Origin: Tildeniella nuda ZEHNDER 1965/U140
Lineage (GTDB): Bacteria; Cyanobacteriota; Cyanobacteriia; Leptolyngbyales; Leptolyngbyaceae
Direction of reading: 5' to 3'
Length of the DNA stretch: 64,000 bases
Assembly (NCBI GenBank): GCA_019358895.1
Contig: JAHHIG010000011.1
Span: forward strand, 1 to 64,000
Positions 55,575 through 63,935 of this stretch are shown here, piece by piece. Below the pieces are notes generated by a model. It was not told the DNA's origin. It was given only the letters and a program-made list of their open reading frames with translations, and searched no databases. A program made the position numbers and the translations under genes. The number at the start of each line of letters is the position of its first letter. The first letter of the stretch is position 1.

Positions 55575-55762
55575 CCTTGCAAGATTTACAAACGTGGGCA
55601 CAGGCGCAGATTGACAATACAGCACGACCAGAAGTGCGACCAGAGGTTGGTGTTTCGGTGCTGCAAATGGTGGATGAGCTGGAACAACTCCAGGCGTATG
55701 TGCAGGAATTAGAAGCAAAGCTGGCAGCAACGATGCAACCATCATCGCAGGTAAGCGGCTGA
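55571..55762 (+). CDS. small helical ORF, hypothetical
   Basis: A 63-residue frame starting MTLQDLQTWAQAQIDN, with a coiled-coil-like second half (VLQMVDELEQLQAYVQELEAKLAATM). It overlaps the preceding small ORF by 4 bases. It could be a small adaptor or part of a broken gene. The family is unknown. It lies between direct repeats of the ATPase gene end. Confidence 0.45.
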   Translation: MTLQDLQTWAQAQIDNTARPEVRPEVGVSVLQMVDELEQLQAYVQELEAKLAATMQPSSQVSG

Positions 55763-55773
55763 TCGACATCATT

Positions 55774-55848
55774 CGCAATCTCGCCATTGGCACCCCCCGA
55801 AATTCAAACCAATGCCCAGGTGCTAGAAGCCTATTTGGGGCAGTAAAG
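55774..55848 (+). pseudogene. duplicated fragment of the livG-like gene end
   Basis: A 75-base copy of 55401-55477. It retains EIQTNAQVLEAYLGQ-type coding but lost two bases at CACCCCCCG (CACACCCACCG in the original), which breaks the frame. It ends with TAA in place of TGA. It is a remnant, not a functional gene. Confidence 0.9.
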
Positions 55849-55902
55849 AGTTAAACCGTCGTCTGACGTATACTCAAAACTAAGAGTTAATCGGGGGTCT
55901 AT

Positions 55903-56271
55903 ATGGCTCACATTACGCCTGAGCAGATGGCAGTTTACCAAGCATCTCATCATGCCAGAAAGGAGCAAAAGCAGCAGCAGCTCTTGCTTCGCCAACAGCA
56001 CGGATTGCAGGTAGCGCATCAGGCAGCACAGTTGTTAAAAGAGAAATTCGGCGCTACACGCATCGTTCTCTTTGGTTCTTTACTTGATCTGAATCGGTTG
56101 CATCCTCAGTCTGATATCGATCTTGCCGCATGGGGCTTACACGAGCAAGACTATCTTCATGCCGTATCTCAATTACTAGATTTGTCAGACTTCTCCATCG
56201 ACTTAATTGAAGCAGAATATGCTCCACCAAAACTTTTAAAGTCCATTCAGGACACTGGAAGAGAATTGTGA
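55903..56271 (+). CDS. MNT-domain nucleotidyltransferase (antitoxin-like)
   Basis: A 122-residue protein with a minimal nucleotidyltransferase domain. The catalytic pattern is LFGSLLDLNRLHPQSDIDLAAWG (Gly-Ser, then Asp-x-Asp about residues 65-87). MNT proteins of this kind act as antitoxins that AMPylate or otherwise neutralise the HEPN ribonuclease encoded next door. The N-terminal 45 residues are a Gln/Lys-rich helix (RKEQKQQQLLLRQQHG). The stop overlaps GTG of the HEPN gene (GTGA). Two-gene operon. Confidence 0.83.
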   Translation: MAHITPEQMAVYQASHHARKEQKQQQLLLRQQHGLQVAHQAAQLLKEKFGATRIVLFGSLLDLNRLHPQSDIDLAAWGLHEQDYLHAVSQLLDLSDFSIDLIEAEYAPPKLLKSIQDTGREL

Positions 56272-56737
56272 CTACCTATGCACTGCTGATTGGGCAAATT
56301 GCCAGGATTTGACCGATTTAGAACGGTTAGTGACGCAAACAATAACGCTGTTACAGAAAGTTCAAAGGACTGGTGATGAAGACTATCTGGGTACAGTTGC
56401 CTTAAATCTACACAGTTTTTACTCTGGTACAGAACGAATTTTTCGAGAGATCGCGAGAACGGTTGATGATTCCATGACTGAGGGTACAAATTGGCACAGA
56501 CGCTTATTGAGGCAAATGTCAACAGAAATTGCAGATGTTCGCCCCGCTGTGCTTACAGAAGCAACCCGTAATACATTGGATGAATACTGTGCCTTTCGTC
56601 ACGTCGTCAGGAATGTCTACACGTTTGATCTACGGGTAAACAGAATTCAGGCATTGGCAGCAGAGTTACCTGCTTGCTATGAATTGTTTCGGCAGGATAC
56701 TGAAAGCTTTTGCGCCTTTTTAGCAGCAATCACTTAA
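56268..56737 (+). pseudogene. HEPN toxin-like protein, frameshifted
   Basis: The HEPN partner of the MNT gene. The GTG at 56268, overlapping the antitoxin stop, opens MTTYALLIGQIA and then hits TGA at 56310. The rest of the protein continues in the -1 frame: a slip at GCCAGG (56301-56306) would give QIAQDLTDLERLVTQT and a complete ~155-residue HepT-like protein. From there the fold is intact, with LNLHSFYSGTERIFREIARTVD, the GTNWHRRLLRQM block and FRHVVRNVYTFDLR, the R-x-V-R-N type motif of HepT-like ribonucleases. A TTG at 56309 could start a 142-residue truncated form. I treat it as probably inactivated, or as a frameshift-dependent gene; sequencing error is possible. Confidence 0.75.
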
Positions 56738-56860
56738 GAGAAGGCATTGGATCGCCACAAAAAACCAGCATCAGAGACACGCTCCAATGCTGGCAATCAA
56801 AGTCTATTGGTTGATGGTGCAGTAGCCGTCTAACAACCAAAAACTAACCACTAACAACTT

Positions 56861-58084
56861 CTAAGGTGCAAGGGCATTGCCGCGAATCAGGCTGCCGATC
56901 GTCTTCGCGGTAATCTTCAACTGCGTCAGGGGATTTGCAGGCACCACTGTTTTATACAGGTAGCTGTCGAAGGTAAGTTTCTGCACATCGATGTCAGAAC
57001 ACATTTCGACAAACGCCTCACGGGTGGCATCCGATCGGTAGAAGACGGTTTGCAGGATATCCAACACCTTATAAGTCAAGCCATACTGCTTATCCCAGCG
57101 CTTGATGTAGACCTTGAGATCCGCTTCGGTGGGGACGCGATCGCCCTTTTCCGAAAACTCGACAATTGCCTCAGCACACATCCGCGCCGACTTTGCTGCG
57201 AAGTAAATGCCTTCACCCGATGACTTGGTGACGGTGCCTGCTGCATCACCCACCAGCGCCACACGCCCAACCACCCGGCGCGGTCTGGGATGTTCGGGAA
57301 TGGGATGTGCTTCCACGCGAATAATTTTGCCGCCGCGCAGTCTTGCCGCTGCACGAGCGCGAATGCCCGCTTGCAGTTGCTTGATTTTCGCCTGGTTGGG
57401 CTTCATTGTGCCCGTACCAACGGCAACGTGGTCGTATTTAGGAAAGACCCAGGCATAGAAGTCGGGTGACACATCATCACCGACATACATTTCTGCCAGC
57501 TCGTTGTAGTACGCCATCTTGTCTTCGGGCAGGCGAATCCGCTCCTGAAAGGCGATCGCGTAGTTGTAATCACCCGCATCGATCGCTTTCGCCACGCGTG
57601 AGTTGGCACCATCGGCACCAATCACCAGATCCACTTGCAGCGTTTTCGGCTCACCTTCCAGACTGCCATTAGAATGATCGGCATAGTGCAGCGTGTAAGG
57701 ATCTTTGTCATTGCTGGGAATTTCTAGCTTGTGCATCGTGCCATTGATGACCTTCGTACCCAGCTTCTCAGCCCGATCGCGCATAAAGCCATCCAGCACT
57801 TCCCGACGGCACATCCCAATATATTCATCGTCCTTCAGCGTGCCGCCAATATTGACCTCCACGTTTGATGGCGAGATCATTTTCATCTTGCGAACACGGC
57901 GATCGATAATCTCCGGCGGCAAGTCAAACTCGCTCACCATACACAGTGGAATCGCGCCGCCACAAGGCTTCACGTTGTCTAACTTGCGCTCAATTAAATA
58001 GGTTTCAATCCCCGCTTTTGCCAAAACTTCCGCCGCAGAGGAGCCTGCTGGACCGCCACCGACAACCGCAACCCGTAGTGCCAA
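56861..58084 (-). CDS. chlP: geranylgeranyl reductase ChlP
   Basis: A 407-residue FAD-linked reductase that saturates the geranylgeranyl group to phytyl for chlorophyll a, tocopherol and phylloquinone. The N-terminal Rossmann motif is VAVVGGGPAGSSAAEVLAKAG, followed by CGGAIPLCMVSEFDLP. A central DLVIGADGANSRVAKAIDAGDY block and the flavin motif RVALVGDAAGTVTKSSGEGIYFAAKSARMCAEAI are diagnostic. The start is TTG, with GGAGA about 7 bases upstream. The length is normal for ChlP. It is monocistronic. Confidence 0.96.
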   Translation of the reverse strand: MALRVAVVGGGPAGSSAAEVLAKAGIETYLIERKLDNVKPCGGAIPLCMVSEFDLPPEIIDRRVRKMKMISPSNVEVNIGGTLKDDEYIGMCRREVLDGFMRDRAEKLGTKVINGTMHKLEIPSNDKDPYTLHYADHSNGSLEGEPKTLQVDLVIGADGANSRVAKAIDAGDYNYAIAFQERIRLPEDKMAYYNELAEMYVGDDVSPDFYAWVFPKYDHVAVGTGTMKPNQAKIKQLQAGIRARAAARLRGGKIIRVEAHPIPEHPRPRRVVGRVALVGDAAGTVTKSSGEGIYFAAKSARMCAEAIVEFSEKGDRVPTEADLKVYIKRWDKQYGLTYKVLDILQTVFYRSDATREAFVEMCSDIDVQKLTFDSYLYKTVVPANPLTQLKITAKTIGSLIRGNALAP

Positions 58085-58419
58085 AGGTTTTCTCCTACAT
58101 CATTAGAAGCTACAGGATGCATGGTATCACGGACATTTCACGCAGATCCCTGAGTTGAAGGAGATCCCGCGAAGTTGAAACAGAGCTTAATAAATTGAAG
58201 GCTAAAGGATGAAGACTAAAGGATAAAAGTTGGAGTTAGCGGTCAGCGGTCAGCGGTCAGCTTTTTAGCCTTCTGCCTCTTCGCGGAAGTGAGGTGTGAG
58301 GTGTGAGATGTGAGGTGTGAGGTGTATTAGCTTCTGCCTTCTGCCTTCTGCCTTCTGCCTCCTGCCTCCTGCCTTCTGCCTTCTGCCTTTTGCCTTCTGC
58401 CTTCTGCCTTCTTCGTCCC
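58085..58419. repeat. composite heptamer cassette
   Basis: This intergenic stretch between two minus-strand genes is mostly repeats: GGCTAAAGGATGAAG units (58195-58225), GGTCAGC units (58238-58260), linker TTCTGCCTCTTCGCGGAAGTGAGG (58274-58297), GTGAGGT units, then CTTCTGC units (58332-58415). The linker matches the one at 32.21 kb in inverse orientation. Confidence 0.9.
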
Positions 58420-59106
58420 TCACTTCCCAATATTCCCCGGTGTTGGAATGCGCGACGGGAGAATGGCACCAGGCGTAGTTGTAGCTGGCTGAGGACTCCC
58501 AGTGATTGCACCACCAGGAGCAGTTGTCGGTGCAGTGGGAGTCTTTGGGGTAGTCGATCGCGGCTGAGATGAGGTTGTCGGAGCTGTGGGTGCAGTTGGC
58601 GTTGATGTCACCGTAGGCTGAACGGTAGTCGCAGCGACAGATGGCGCTTTATTCAGACCCAGAAGTGCTTTGGCGGTACTGTAGTAGGTTGCCCAACGGC
58701 GTGGATCGGGCTGGCTGCGCCACTGCGATCGGGTGGTTGCCAGTGACAGTACGGGAACAGTAGATACGGCATTTTCAGCGATCACAACGATCGCCACATC
58801 CGTGACCAAAATATCGCGATCGAAGCTCCGTTGCGTGGCGGCTCTGGCGATCGCTTCCGCACGACGTACCAATGTATCGTAAGTTTCACTCGGCTGCACG
58901 TCGATCGTCACATTCACTGTTCCTGTATACGCATGGACGGCGAGAGGGGCGATCGCGTGAGTCACCAGCAAGCCACTAGCAAGCCCCAACATCACTGCTA
59001 AATTTGTCAGCACCACTTGCCGTTTCAACCAGCGACGGGATCTACGCCCGGTTAGAACGATGATCAATGGTAAAGGGTTGCGGTGAAGCGACTCCAAGGG
59101 CAGCAT
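58420..59106 (-). CDS. Pro/Thr-rich membrane-anchored hypothetical protein
   Basis: A 228-residue protein. The N-terminal third has a basic head ([12 protein letters not shown]) and a membrane helix (about 33-55, [19 protein letters not shown]). A small folded part (about 60-150) contains [27 protein letters not shown] and [23 protein letters not shown]. The C-terminal 70 residues are low-complexity Thr/Pro/Ala. The ATG at 59106 is supported by an AGGAGG Shine-Dalgarno. It is probably anchored with the folded domain outside. No function is recognised. Confidence 0.68.
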   Translation of the reverse strand: MLPLESLHRNPLPLIIVLTGRRSRRWLKRQVVLTNLAVMLGLASGLLVTHAIAPLAVHAYTGTVNVTIDVQPSETYDTLVRRAEAIARAATQRSFDRDILVTDVAIVVIAENAVSTVPVLSLATTRSQWRSQPDPRRWATYYSTAKALLGLNKAPSVAATTVQPTVTSTPTAPTAPTTSSQPRSTTPKTPTAPTTAPGGAITGSPQPATTTPGAILPSRIPTPGNIGK

Positions 59107-59411
59107 AATTCCTCCTGGTTGCGGTGAAGCGTGGGACTTGCAAATGGGATGCCCCATTATGGTTCAGCCTGCCCAAAAAACAACCGATTAAACTACAGCG
59201 CCAGTCAAGAACTAAATGTGACAGGTTTGTATTGGCTCACATTGCCATTGCATCGACCCACACCTCGACTTGATCGACTTCCAATACGATCGTGTTACCT
59301 ACCAATACCATTGCATCGCGTCACATTTTGATTGATTCAACTCACTGGTTTGAGCAGCTCATTGGTTTGAGAGCTTGGCAGCTTGTTGAAGAAGTCGCAA
59401 AGCTGTGTTGT

Positions 59412-60179
59412 CTACACCTGCTCTGGGTCAATGCCGAGCGATCGCAACCGTGCTGCCAAACGCTCCGATCGTTGTCGCTCTTGTGCTGTCCGTTGCCGCT
59501 CTTGCTGTAGCTCCGTCTGTTCGCGTTCAGTCGGTGTGAGTATCCAGTTTTCGGCTGCGTCGTACCAGCGCAACCACAAGCGTTCAACACCCTGATAGGT
59601 TCCTTGCCATACGCCTAACCCCAGCGCTAAACCTGACATCCAGAGGCGGGGGGCTGCCAGGGTCAATTCGTGGTAGCGATCGGCTTGCAGCTCAAAGGCT
59701 CGGAGTGTATCGGTGTAGCGGTCAAACACGATGTAATAAGGTACTCGCAGGATCTGTTCGTACACCTGCCATTTTGTCGGCGGTTGCTCGATCGATCGCA
59801 GCGTTTGTCCCAGATCTTCTTTTTCAGTTCCAGGCGAGAGAAGTTCGACTACCACAAAGGGCGTAACGCCTTCTTGCCAGTTCACGTAGCTGAGGCGTAG
59901 ATCGCGTCCTTCATAGAGGCGGGATGTCCCGACAACCGCAAACCAGTCTGGGCGCTTGTACCAGAGCGGATGCCGCACATCATAGTAAAGATTGAGATCG
60001 CTGGCGACGAAAATCTCAGCAGCAGCATAGTTTGGCGGATTGAACGTTTCTCGCAATAGCTGGGGCTGAAAAACGTGAAATTCGTCGGGCAAGCCGGGTT
60101 CCTCAGGATCTTCGCTAGGAAGATCGTACATGGTAGGGAGAAATTCTTTGGCGGGACGTGGGGGGTCGGTTTGATACAT
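59412..60179 (-). CDS. Uma2 family endonuclease (DUF820)
   Basis: A 255-residue protein of the Uma2 family, common in cyanobacteria and related to PD-(D/E)XK nucleases. The conserved core is DLNLYYDVRHPLWYKRPDWFAVVG and FVVVELLSPGTEKEDLG, with a later VPYYIVFDRYTDTLRAFEL. Acidic residues in PDWF and ELLSPGTEKED fit the family active site. The C-terminal 40 residues form a Glu/Arg/Gln coiled coil (REQTELQQERQRTAQERQRSERLAARL). The biological role of the family is unclear; no partner gene is adjacent. Confidence 0.88.
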   Translation of the reverse strand: MYQTDPPRPAKEFLPTMYDLPSEDPEEPGLPDEFHVFQPQLLRETFNPPNYAAAEIFVASDLNLYYDVRHPLWYKRPDWFAVVGTSRLYEGRDLRLSYVNWQEGVTPFVVVELLSPGTEKEDLGQTLRSIEQPPTKWQVYEQILRVPYYIVFDRYTDTLRAFELQADRYHELTLAAPRLWMSGLALGLGVWQGTYQGVERLWLRWYDAAENWILTPTEREQTELQQERQRTAQERQRSERLAARLRSLGIDPEQV

Positions 60180-60292
60180 GGTGCGATCGCTTGACCAACT
60201 ACCTTACATATAGCATTTTGCCTTCTAGAGCGAGCGTGTCATGATAGAGAGGACTGGGAATGCTATGTCAATAAATATCTGGGGCATCTGAT

Positions 60293-62344
60293 ATGAGACA
60301 GTGGGCAATCAGCGTTGGCATTAATCAGTATCAGTTCTTTCAGCCGTTGAGCTACGCCCAGCAGGATGCTCAGGCGATTCAGCGGTTTCTGATTACAGAG
60401 GTGGGCATTCCGGCTGAACAGTGCCTGCTGCTCACGGAGACATCGCCTCCTCAATGGGGCAAATCGACCTATCCCGATCGCCAAACGATCCAGAGTTGGC
60501 TTGATCTGCTGATGCAGCGATACATGCAGCCAGGAGACGCTCTCTGGTTTTTCTTCAGCGGCTATGGCGTGTGTCAGCAGGGGCAAGATTATCTGGTGCC
60601 GATCGAGGGTAATCCAGCAGCGATTCAACCGACTGCTATTCCACTAGAAAGCATCTTCCGTAGCTTGAGGCAGGTTTCGACGGAGAAGGTTTTGGTGCTG
60701 CTGGATGCGAATCGCAACGAAAGCAGCTTTTCGTATGAAACAGTCGGCACGCATACAGAGCATTTGGCACGCATCACAGGCATTCCCACGATGCTGTCTT
60801 GTCAGCCAGAGGAGTTTTCGCGCGAAACGTCAGCGTTGGGACACGGCTTTTTCACAGCAGCGCTGTTGGAAAGTTTACGAGACCATCATTGTACGACGGT
60901 AGGCGCGTTAGGACAGTACTTGAGCAGGACTGTACCAGCGCTAGGTGAACACTATTGGCGACCCCTTCAGCACCCAGTAACGATTTGTCCAGCCGAAAAA
61001 CTTCAGCAACCGCTTGTACTGCCGGTGTCTGCCGTTGCGATGCATTCAGGTGACGATGGTGATAGACCGATCGGAGGTCATCGTGCCACGCCACAAACGA
61101 CAGCAAATGGTACGGTCTCGACAGCCTCGCAGACACCCTCCAATGCAGGCACCCCCGATCGGTCTGGTACTACTAACGGCAACGGTGGTTGGCATTTCGC
61201 TTCAACAACGGCTGTGGTGGAACCGACACAGCGATCGCCCTTCACGTCCAACGGTGGCACGATTAATACTAATGGTGGGTCGATCGCTCCATCAGGAGAA
61301 AACTCAGGCGCTCATGCTGTCTACCCATCGTATGGTAATCCTGGTAGCTCCAATGGCTCGACGAACGGTTCGACACAGTCTGCTAATGTGACCACTCATC
61401 CAAGCAATGGCACGTCAGCCCACACACAACCAAATGGCTTCAAAACACACTCCCCTATCGACAGTGCTCCTAAAAATCACGAGAATGGAGTAGCTCAATC
61501 CACTCCCGCCGCCGTGCCTCAGCTATATTCTGACGATCCGGAAGACACAAACGACAGCTCTGATGCTCTTTTCTGGCAGCCTGTATTGCGGTGGGGCAGC
61601 TTTGTGGTGGTCGGGCTGATTCTAGGAGTGCTGCTGCGTAACTGTGCCTCTTTTACACCCAAAACTTCAACAGTCGCGCCGCAAGCCGCCAATGGCATGA
61701 AGCAAGCAGGCTCTGGACAAGTACCCACATCAACAACACCGCCTGATGTAAAGCCATCTGATGCCAGACCATCTGATGCCAGACCATCTGATGCAGCGAC
61801 GATCGTGCCAGTGGTTCCGTCAGCAGCTCCAGCGGTCAATGCGCTCTCACCGCAGCCGATCGCCACCACTCAATCGTTTGGGGTATCGGGTGCGAGTCGA
61901 ATTAATCTGTCTGCTAGCGCTGGAGCCGCAGCAACCCCTCGACCCGCTCAGCCAACAGTGGCTACTCGCACTCTTCAACCGCCAGTCCAATCTCATTTGG
62001 CGAAAGCGAGAGCATTAGCAGCCGTTAACAGCGATCAGGCATCGCCGTACTGGTTTGCCATTCAAGAAGCCAGCAAGGTGCAGCGGGGACAACCTGACTA
62101 CGCACAAGCAAAGCAGGAGATTGCCCTGTGGAGTCGCCAAATTATGTCGATCGCCAACCAACGGGGCAGACAGAGCAGCTTTGATGCGGCAATTGTCGCG
62201 GCGCGGTTAGTCCCTCAAGACCAGCCAAGGTACGCTGAGGCTAAAGGCGCGATCGCGCGCTGGTGCCCATCCCTCAAACGTCAGCGAGTTGCTAATCCTG
62301 TTCAGCGACAACAAGCAAAGACTACTTGCCGCAGCCTTAGCTGA
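60293..62344 (+). CDS. caspase-fold protein lacking the catalytic dyad (pseudo-orthocaspase)
   Basis: A 683-residue membrane-linked protein. An N-terminal caspase-like domain (about 1-240) starts RQWAISVGINQY. At the catalytic sites FFSGYGVCQQGQDYLVP has Tyr91 where His is expected, and LLDANRNESS has Asn140 where Cys is expected, so proteolysis is not expected. A long Asn/Gly/Ser/Thr-rich linker follows (about 245-425), then a membrane helix (about 428-450, WGSFVVVGLILGVLL) and another disordered Pro/Ala/Thr stretch with three SDARP repeats. A helical C-terminal domain spans about 570-680. Cyanobacterial orthocaspase relatives with altered dyads are known, so this could be a regulatory pseudoenzyme. 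Confidence 0.9.
   Translation: MRQWAISVGINQYQFFQPLSYAQQDAQAIQRFLITEVGIPAEQCLLLTETSPPQWGKSTYPDRQTIQSWLDLLMQRYMQPGDALWFFFSGYGVCQQGQDYLVPIEGNPAAIQPTAIPLESIFRSLRQVSTEKVLVLLDANRNESSFSYETVGTHTEHLARITGIPTMLSCQPEEFSRETSALGHGFFTAALLESLRDHHCTTVGALGQYLSRTVPALGEHYWRPLQHPVTICPAEKLQQPLVLPVSAVAMHSGDDGDRPIGGHRATPQTTANGTVSTASQTPSNAGTPDRSGTTNGNGGWHFASTTAVVEPTQRSPFTSNGGTINTNGGSIAPSGENSGAHAVYPSYGNPGSSNGSTNGSTQSANVTTHPSNGTSAHTQPNGFKTHSPIDSAPKNHENGVAQSTPAAVPQLYSDDPEDTNDSSDALFWQPVLRWGSFVVVGLILGVLLRNCASFTPKTSTVAPQAANGMKQAGSGQVPTSTTPPDVKPSDARPSDARPSDAATIVPVVPSAAPAVNALSPQPIATTQSFGVSGASRINLSASAGAAATPRPAQPTVATRTLQPPVQSHLAKARALAAVNSDQASPYWFAIQEASKVQRGQPDYAQAKQEIALWSRQIMSIANQRGRQSSFDAAIVAARLVPQDQPRYAEAKGAIARWCPSLKRQRVANPVQRQQAKTTCRSLS
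61753..61797. repeat. 15-bp tandem repeat within the caspase-fold gene
   Basis: Three copies of CCATCTGATGCCAGA encode PSDARPSDARPSDA in the linker. The length is a multiple of three, so copy number can vary without breaking the frame. Confidence 0.9.
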
Positions 62345-62386
62345 TGACTTTCGGTCATGACCGAATTGCTTGTGCTTCGACGTTCG

Positions 62387-63022
62387 CTAAGGTCGGTGAA
62401 CGTTTTCTTGTGACTGAGCCGCGCCTGAATCCACATTGTAGTGGGGCAACAACACCGAACCACCCCACAGCAGAACAACACCAACCAACATGCCAGTCAG
62501 CCAGCGCACTTGTTGTTGCAACTGCCGAATCTGACGATCGCGCTCTGTTGTTGGTGCCAAATTGCCTGCCAACGGTATATTAACCGCAGGGGCTGCTGGA
62601 TCGGTCAACGGTGCGGGCAGTGGTGCAGGTGTTTCCTGAGCTTCAATCACTTTTGTCACAGTAACGGCAGGCTGTGTATCTGGCGCGTTGAAGCGGACTT
62701 TGCGGTGCAGCCAGTTAGTGATCAAGCGCGGGCAGTTTTTGTATAACCAGCGCAACGCGAAAGGCTTGAAGGCTGGCTTCGACATCACCGCGATCGCCTT
62801 CATCAATTGATTGAGCGGTTGAGCGCGAAACTTTTGATTAATCAGGTTGACTGAGCCAACATCATACAGGCAGTCCAGGATGAACTTAATCGTCACCGCC
62901 TCCTGCCTGAGCATGTGATCTAACAAAAGCTGCACATCTCTCATGCGTTCAGCCTGTCTCTCTGCCTCTGCGGTCAATTGTCTTGACTTCGCTTCTTGTC
63001 CTGATAGTGCCAGTTTAGCCAT
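62387..63022 (-). CDS. membrane protein of unknown function
   Basis: A 211-residue protein. The N-terminal 110 residues are helical and basic/Gln-rich (SGQEAKSRQLTAEAERQAERMRDVQLLLDHML; KFILDCLYDVGSVNLINQKF). An APxPL-rich linker follows (about 125-165). One membrane helix lies near the end (about 175-195, WLTGMLVGVVLLWGGSVLLP). The ATG at 63022 is preferred; a TTG 63 bases out is the alternative. It converges on the caspase-fold gene with 42 bases between stops. No family is recognised. Confidence 0.66.
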   Translation of the reverse strand: MAKLALSGQEAKSRQLTAEAERQAERMRDVQLLLDHMLRQEAVTIKFILDCLYDVGSVNLINQKFRAQPLNQLMKAIAVMSKPAFKPFALRWLYKNCPRLITNWLHRKVRFNAPDTQPAVTVTKVIEAQETPAPLPAPLTDPAAPAVNIPLAGNLAPTTERDRQIRQLQQQVRWLTGMLVGVVLLWGGSVLLPHYNVDSGAAQSQENVHRP

Positions 63023-63309
63023 CGCAACTTGGTTAAACCCGTGAATATATTCAAATATAGTACGCGTATCATCCCAGCATGGCAAAGACTATGACTATTC
63101 GCCTACTGTCTAAAGACGGTAGCGTTTTGTCCTTGTGCAATTGACGATACAGAGCTGGGTTTTGGCGCGTTGTGCGATCGATGCAGCTTCTGGGTGAACA
63201 TCTCAATGAAGCGTTTAGTTGCAGGGCTAGAGGATATCGCAACAAGAGTGGAATGTTGTCAGAGAGTTGTTAATCTGGCAACGAAGGATTGACGTTGGGC
63301 TTGTAGCGA

Positions 63310-63449
63310 AGGGAGCATGTCACTTTCGCAGATTGCCAATTTTGCCCTCATCCCCAGCCCTTCTCCCGAAGGAGAAGGGAGCAACATTCAAAGTCCCTCT
63401 CCTGCGGGAGAGGGATTTAGGGTGAGGGCGCAAAGGTGACATGCTCCCT
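63310..63449. repeat. REP-like hairpin element, copy 3
   Basis: The core at 63345-63430 runs from CCCTCATCCCC through CCCTTCTCCC / GGAGAAGGG and CTCTCCTGCGGGAGAG to TAGGGTGAGGG. Arms 63310-63326 (AGGGAGCATGTCACTTT) and 63432-63449 are complementary with one mismatch. Confidence 0.9.
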
Positions 63450-63470
63450 GTAGCGAATGCTTCGACTACG

Positions 63471-63530
63471 CTCGACATTCTTGTCTTTGTGCTCAACATT
63501 CTTATGTCTAGGCTCAACATTCTTAGGCGA
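63471..63530. repeat. 21-bp tandem repeat array, first block
   Basis: Three units of the form CTCAACATTCTTATGTCTAG, the first starting with CTCGACATTC. They are separated from the second block by about 110 bases of unrelated sequence. Confidence 0.9.
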
Positions 63531-63644
63531 TTTCCACGAAAGAAATTACCTGACGTAGTACGGTCATCTTGCCCACGTCCCAAGCGAGACGCTTGCACTA
63601 CGAAATAAATTAGGTAGATTCGTAGACTCTTTAAGAGAAATCTC

Positions 63645-63935
63645 CTTATGTCTAGGCTCAACATTCTTGTGTCTAGGTTCGACGTTACTTATGTTTGTGC
63701 GCGACACCTCTATGTTTCTGCTCAACATTCTTGTGTCCAGGCTCGGCGTTACTTATGTTTGTGTGCGACACCCCTATGTTTGTGCACGACATTACTTGTG
63801 TCTAGGCTCAACATCGTTGCGTTTGCATTCAACATTCTTATGTCTAGGCTCAACATTCTTGTGTTTGCGCTCAACATTCTTGTGTTTGCGCTCAACATTC
63901 TTATGTCCAGGCTCAACATACTCCAGGTCTGCGGG
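63645..63935. repeat. 21-bp tandem repeat array, main block
   Basis: About thirteen degenerate units of 21 to 22 bases, most containing CTCAACATTCTT and ending in TCTAGG or TTTGCG. The 22-base units break any frame, so it is not coding. On the minus strand a unit would read R-M-L-S-L-D-I. Confidence 0.92.

Noticed and set aside
63471-63935. CRISPR array
   Set aside because: Units are adjacent without unique spacers of constant length, and no cas genes are near.
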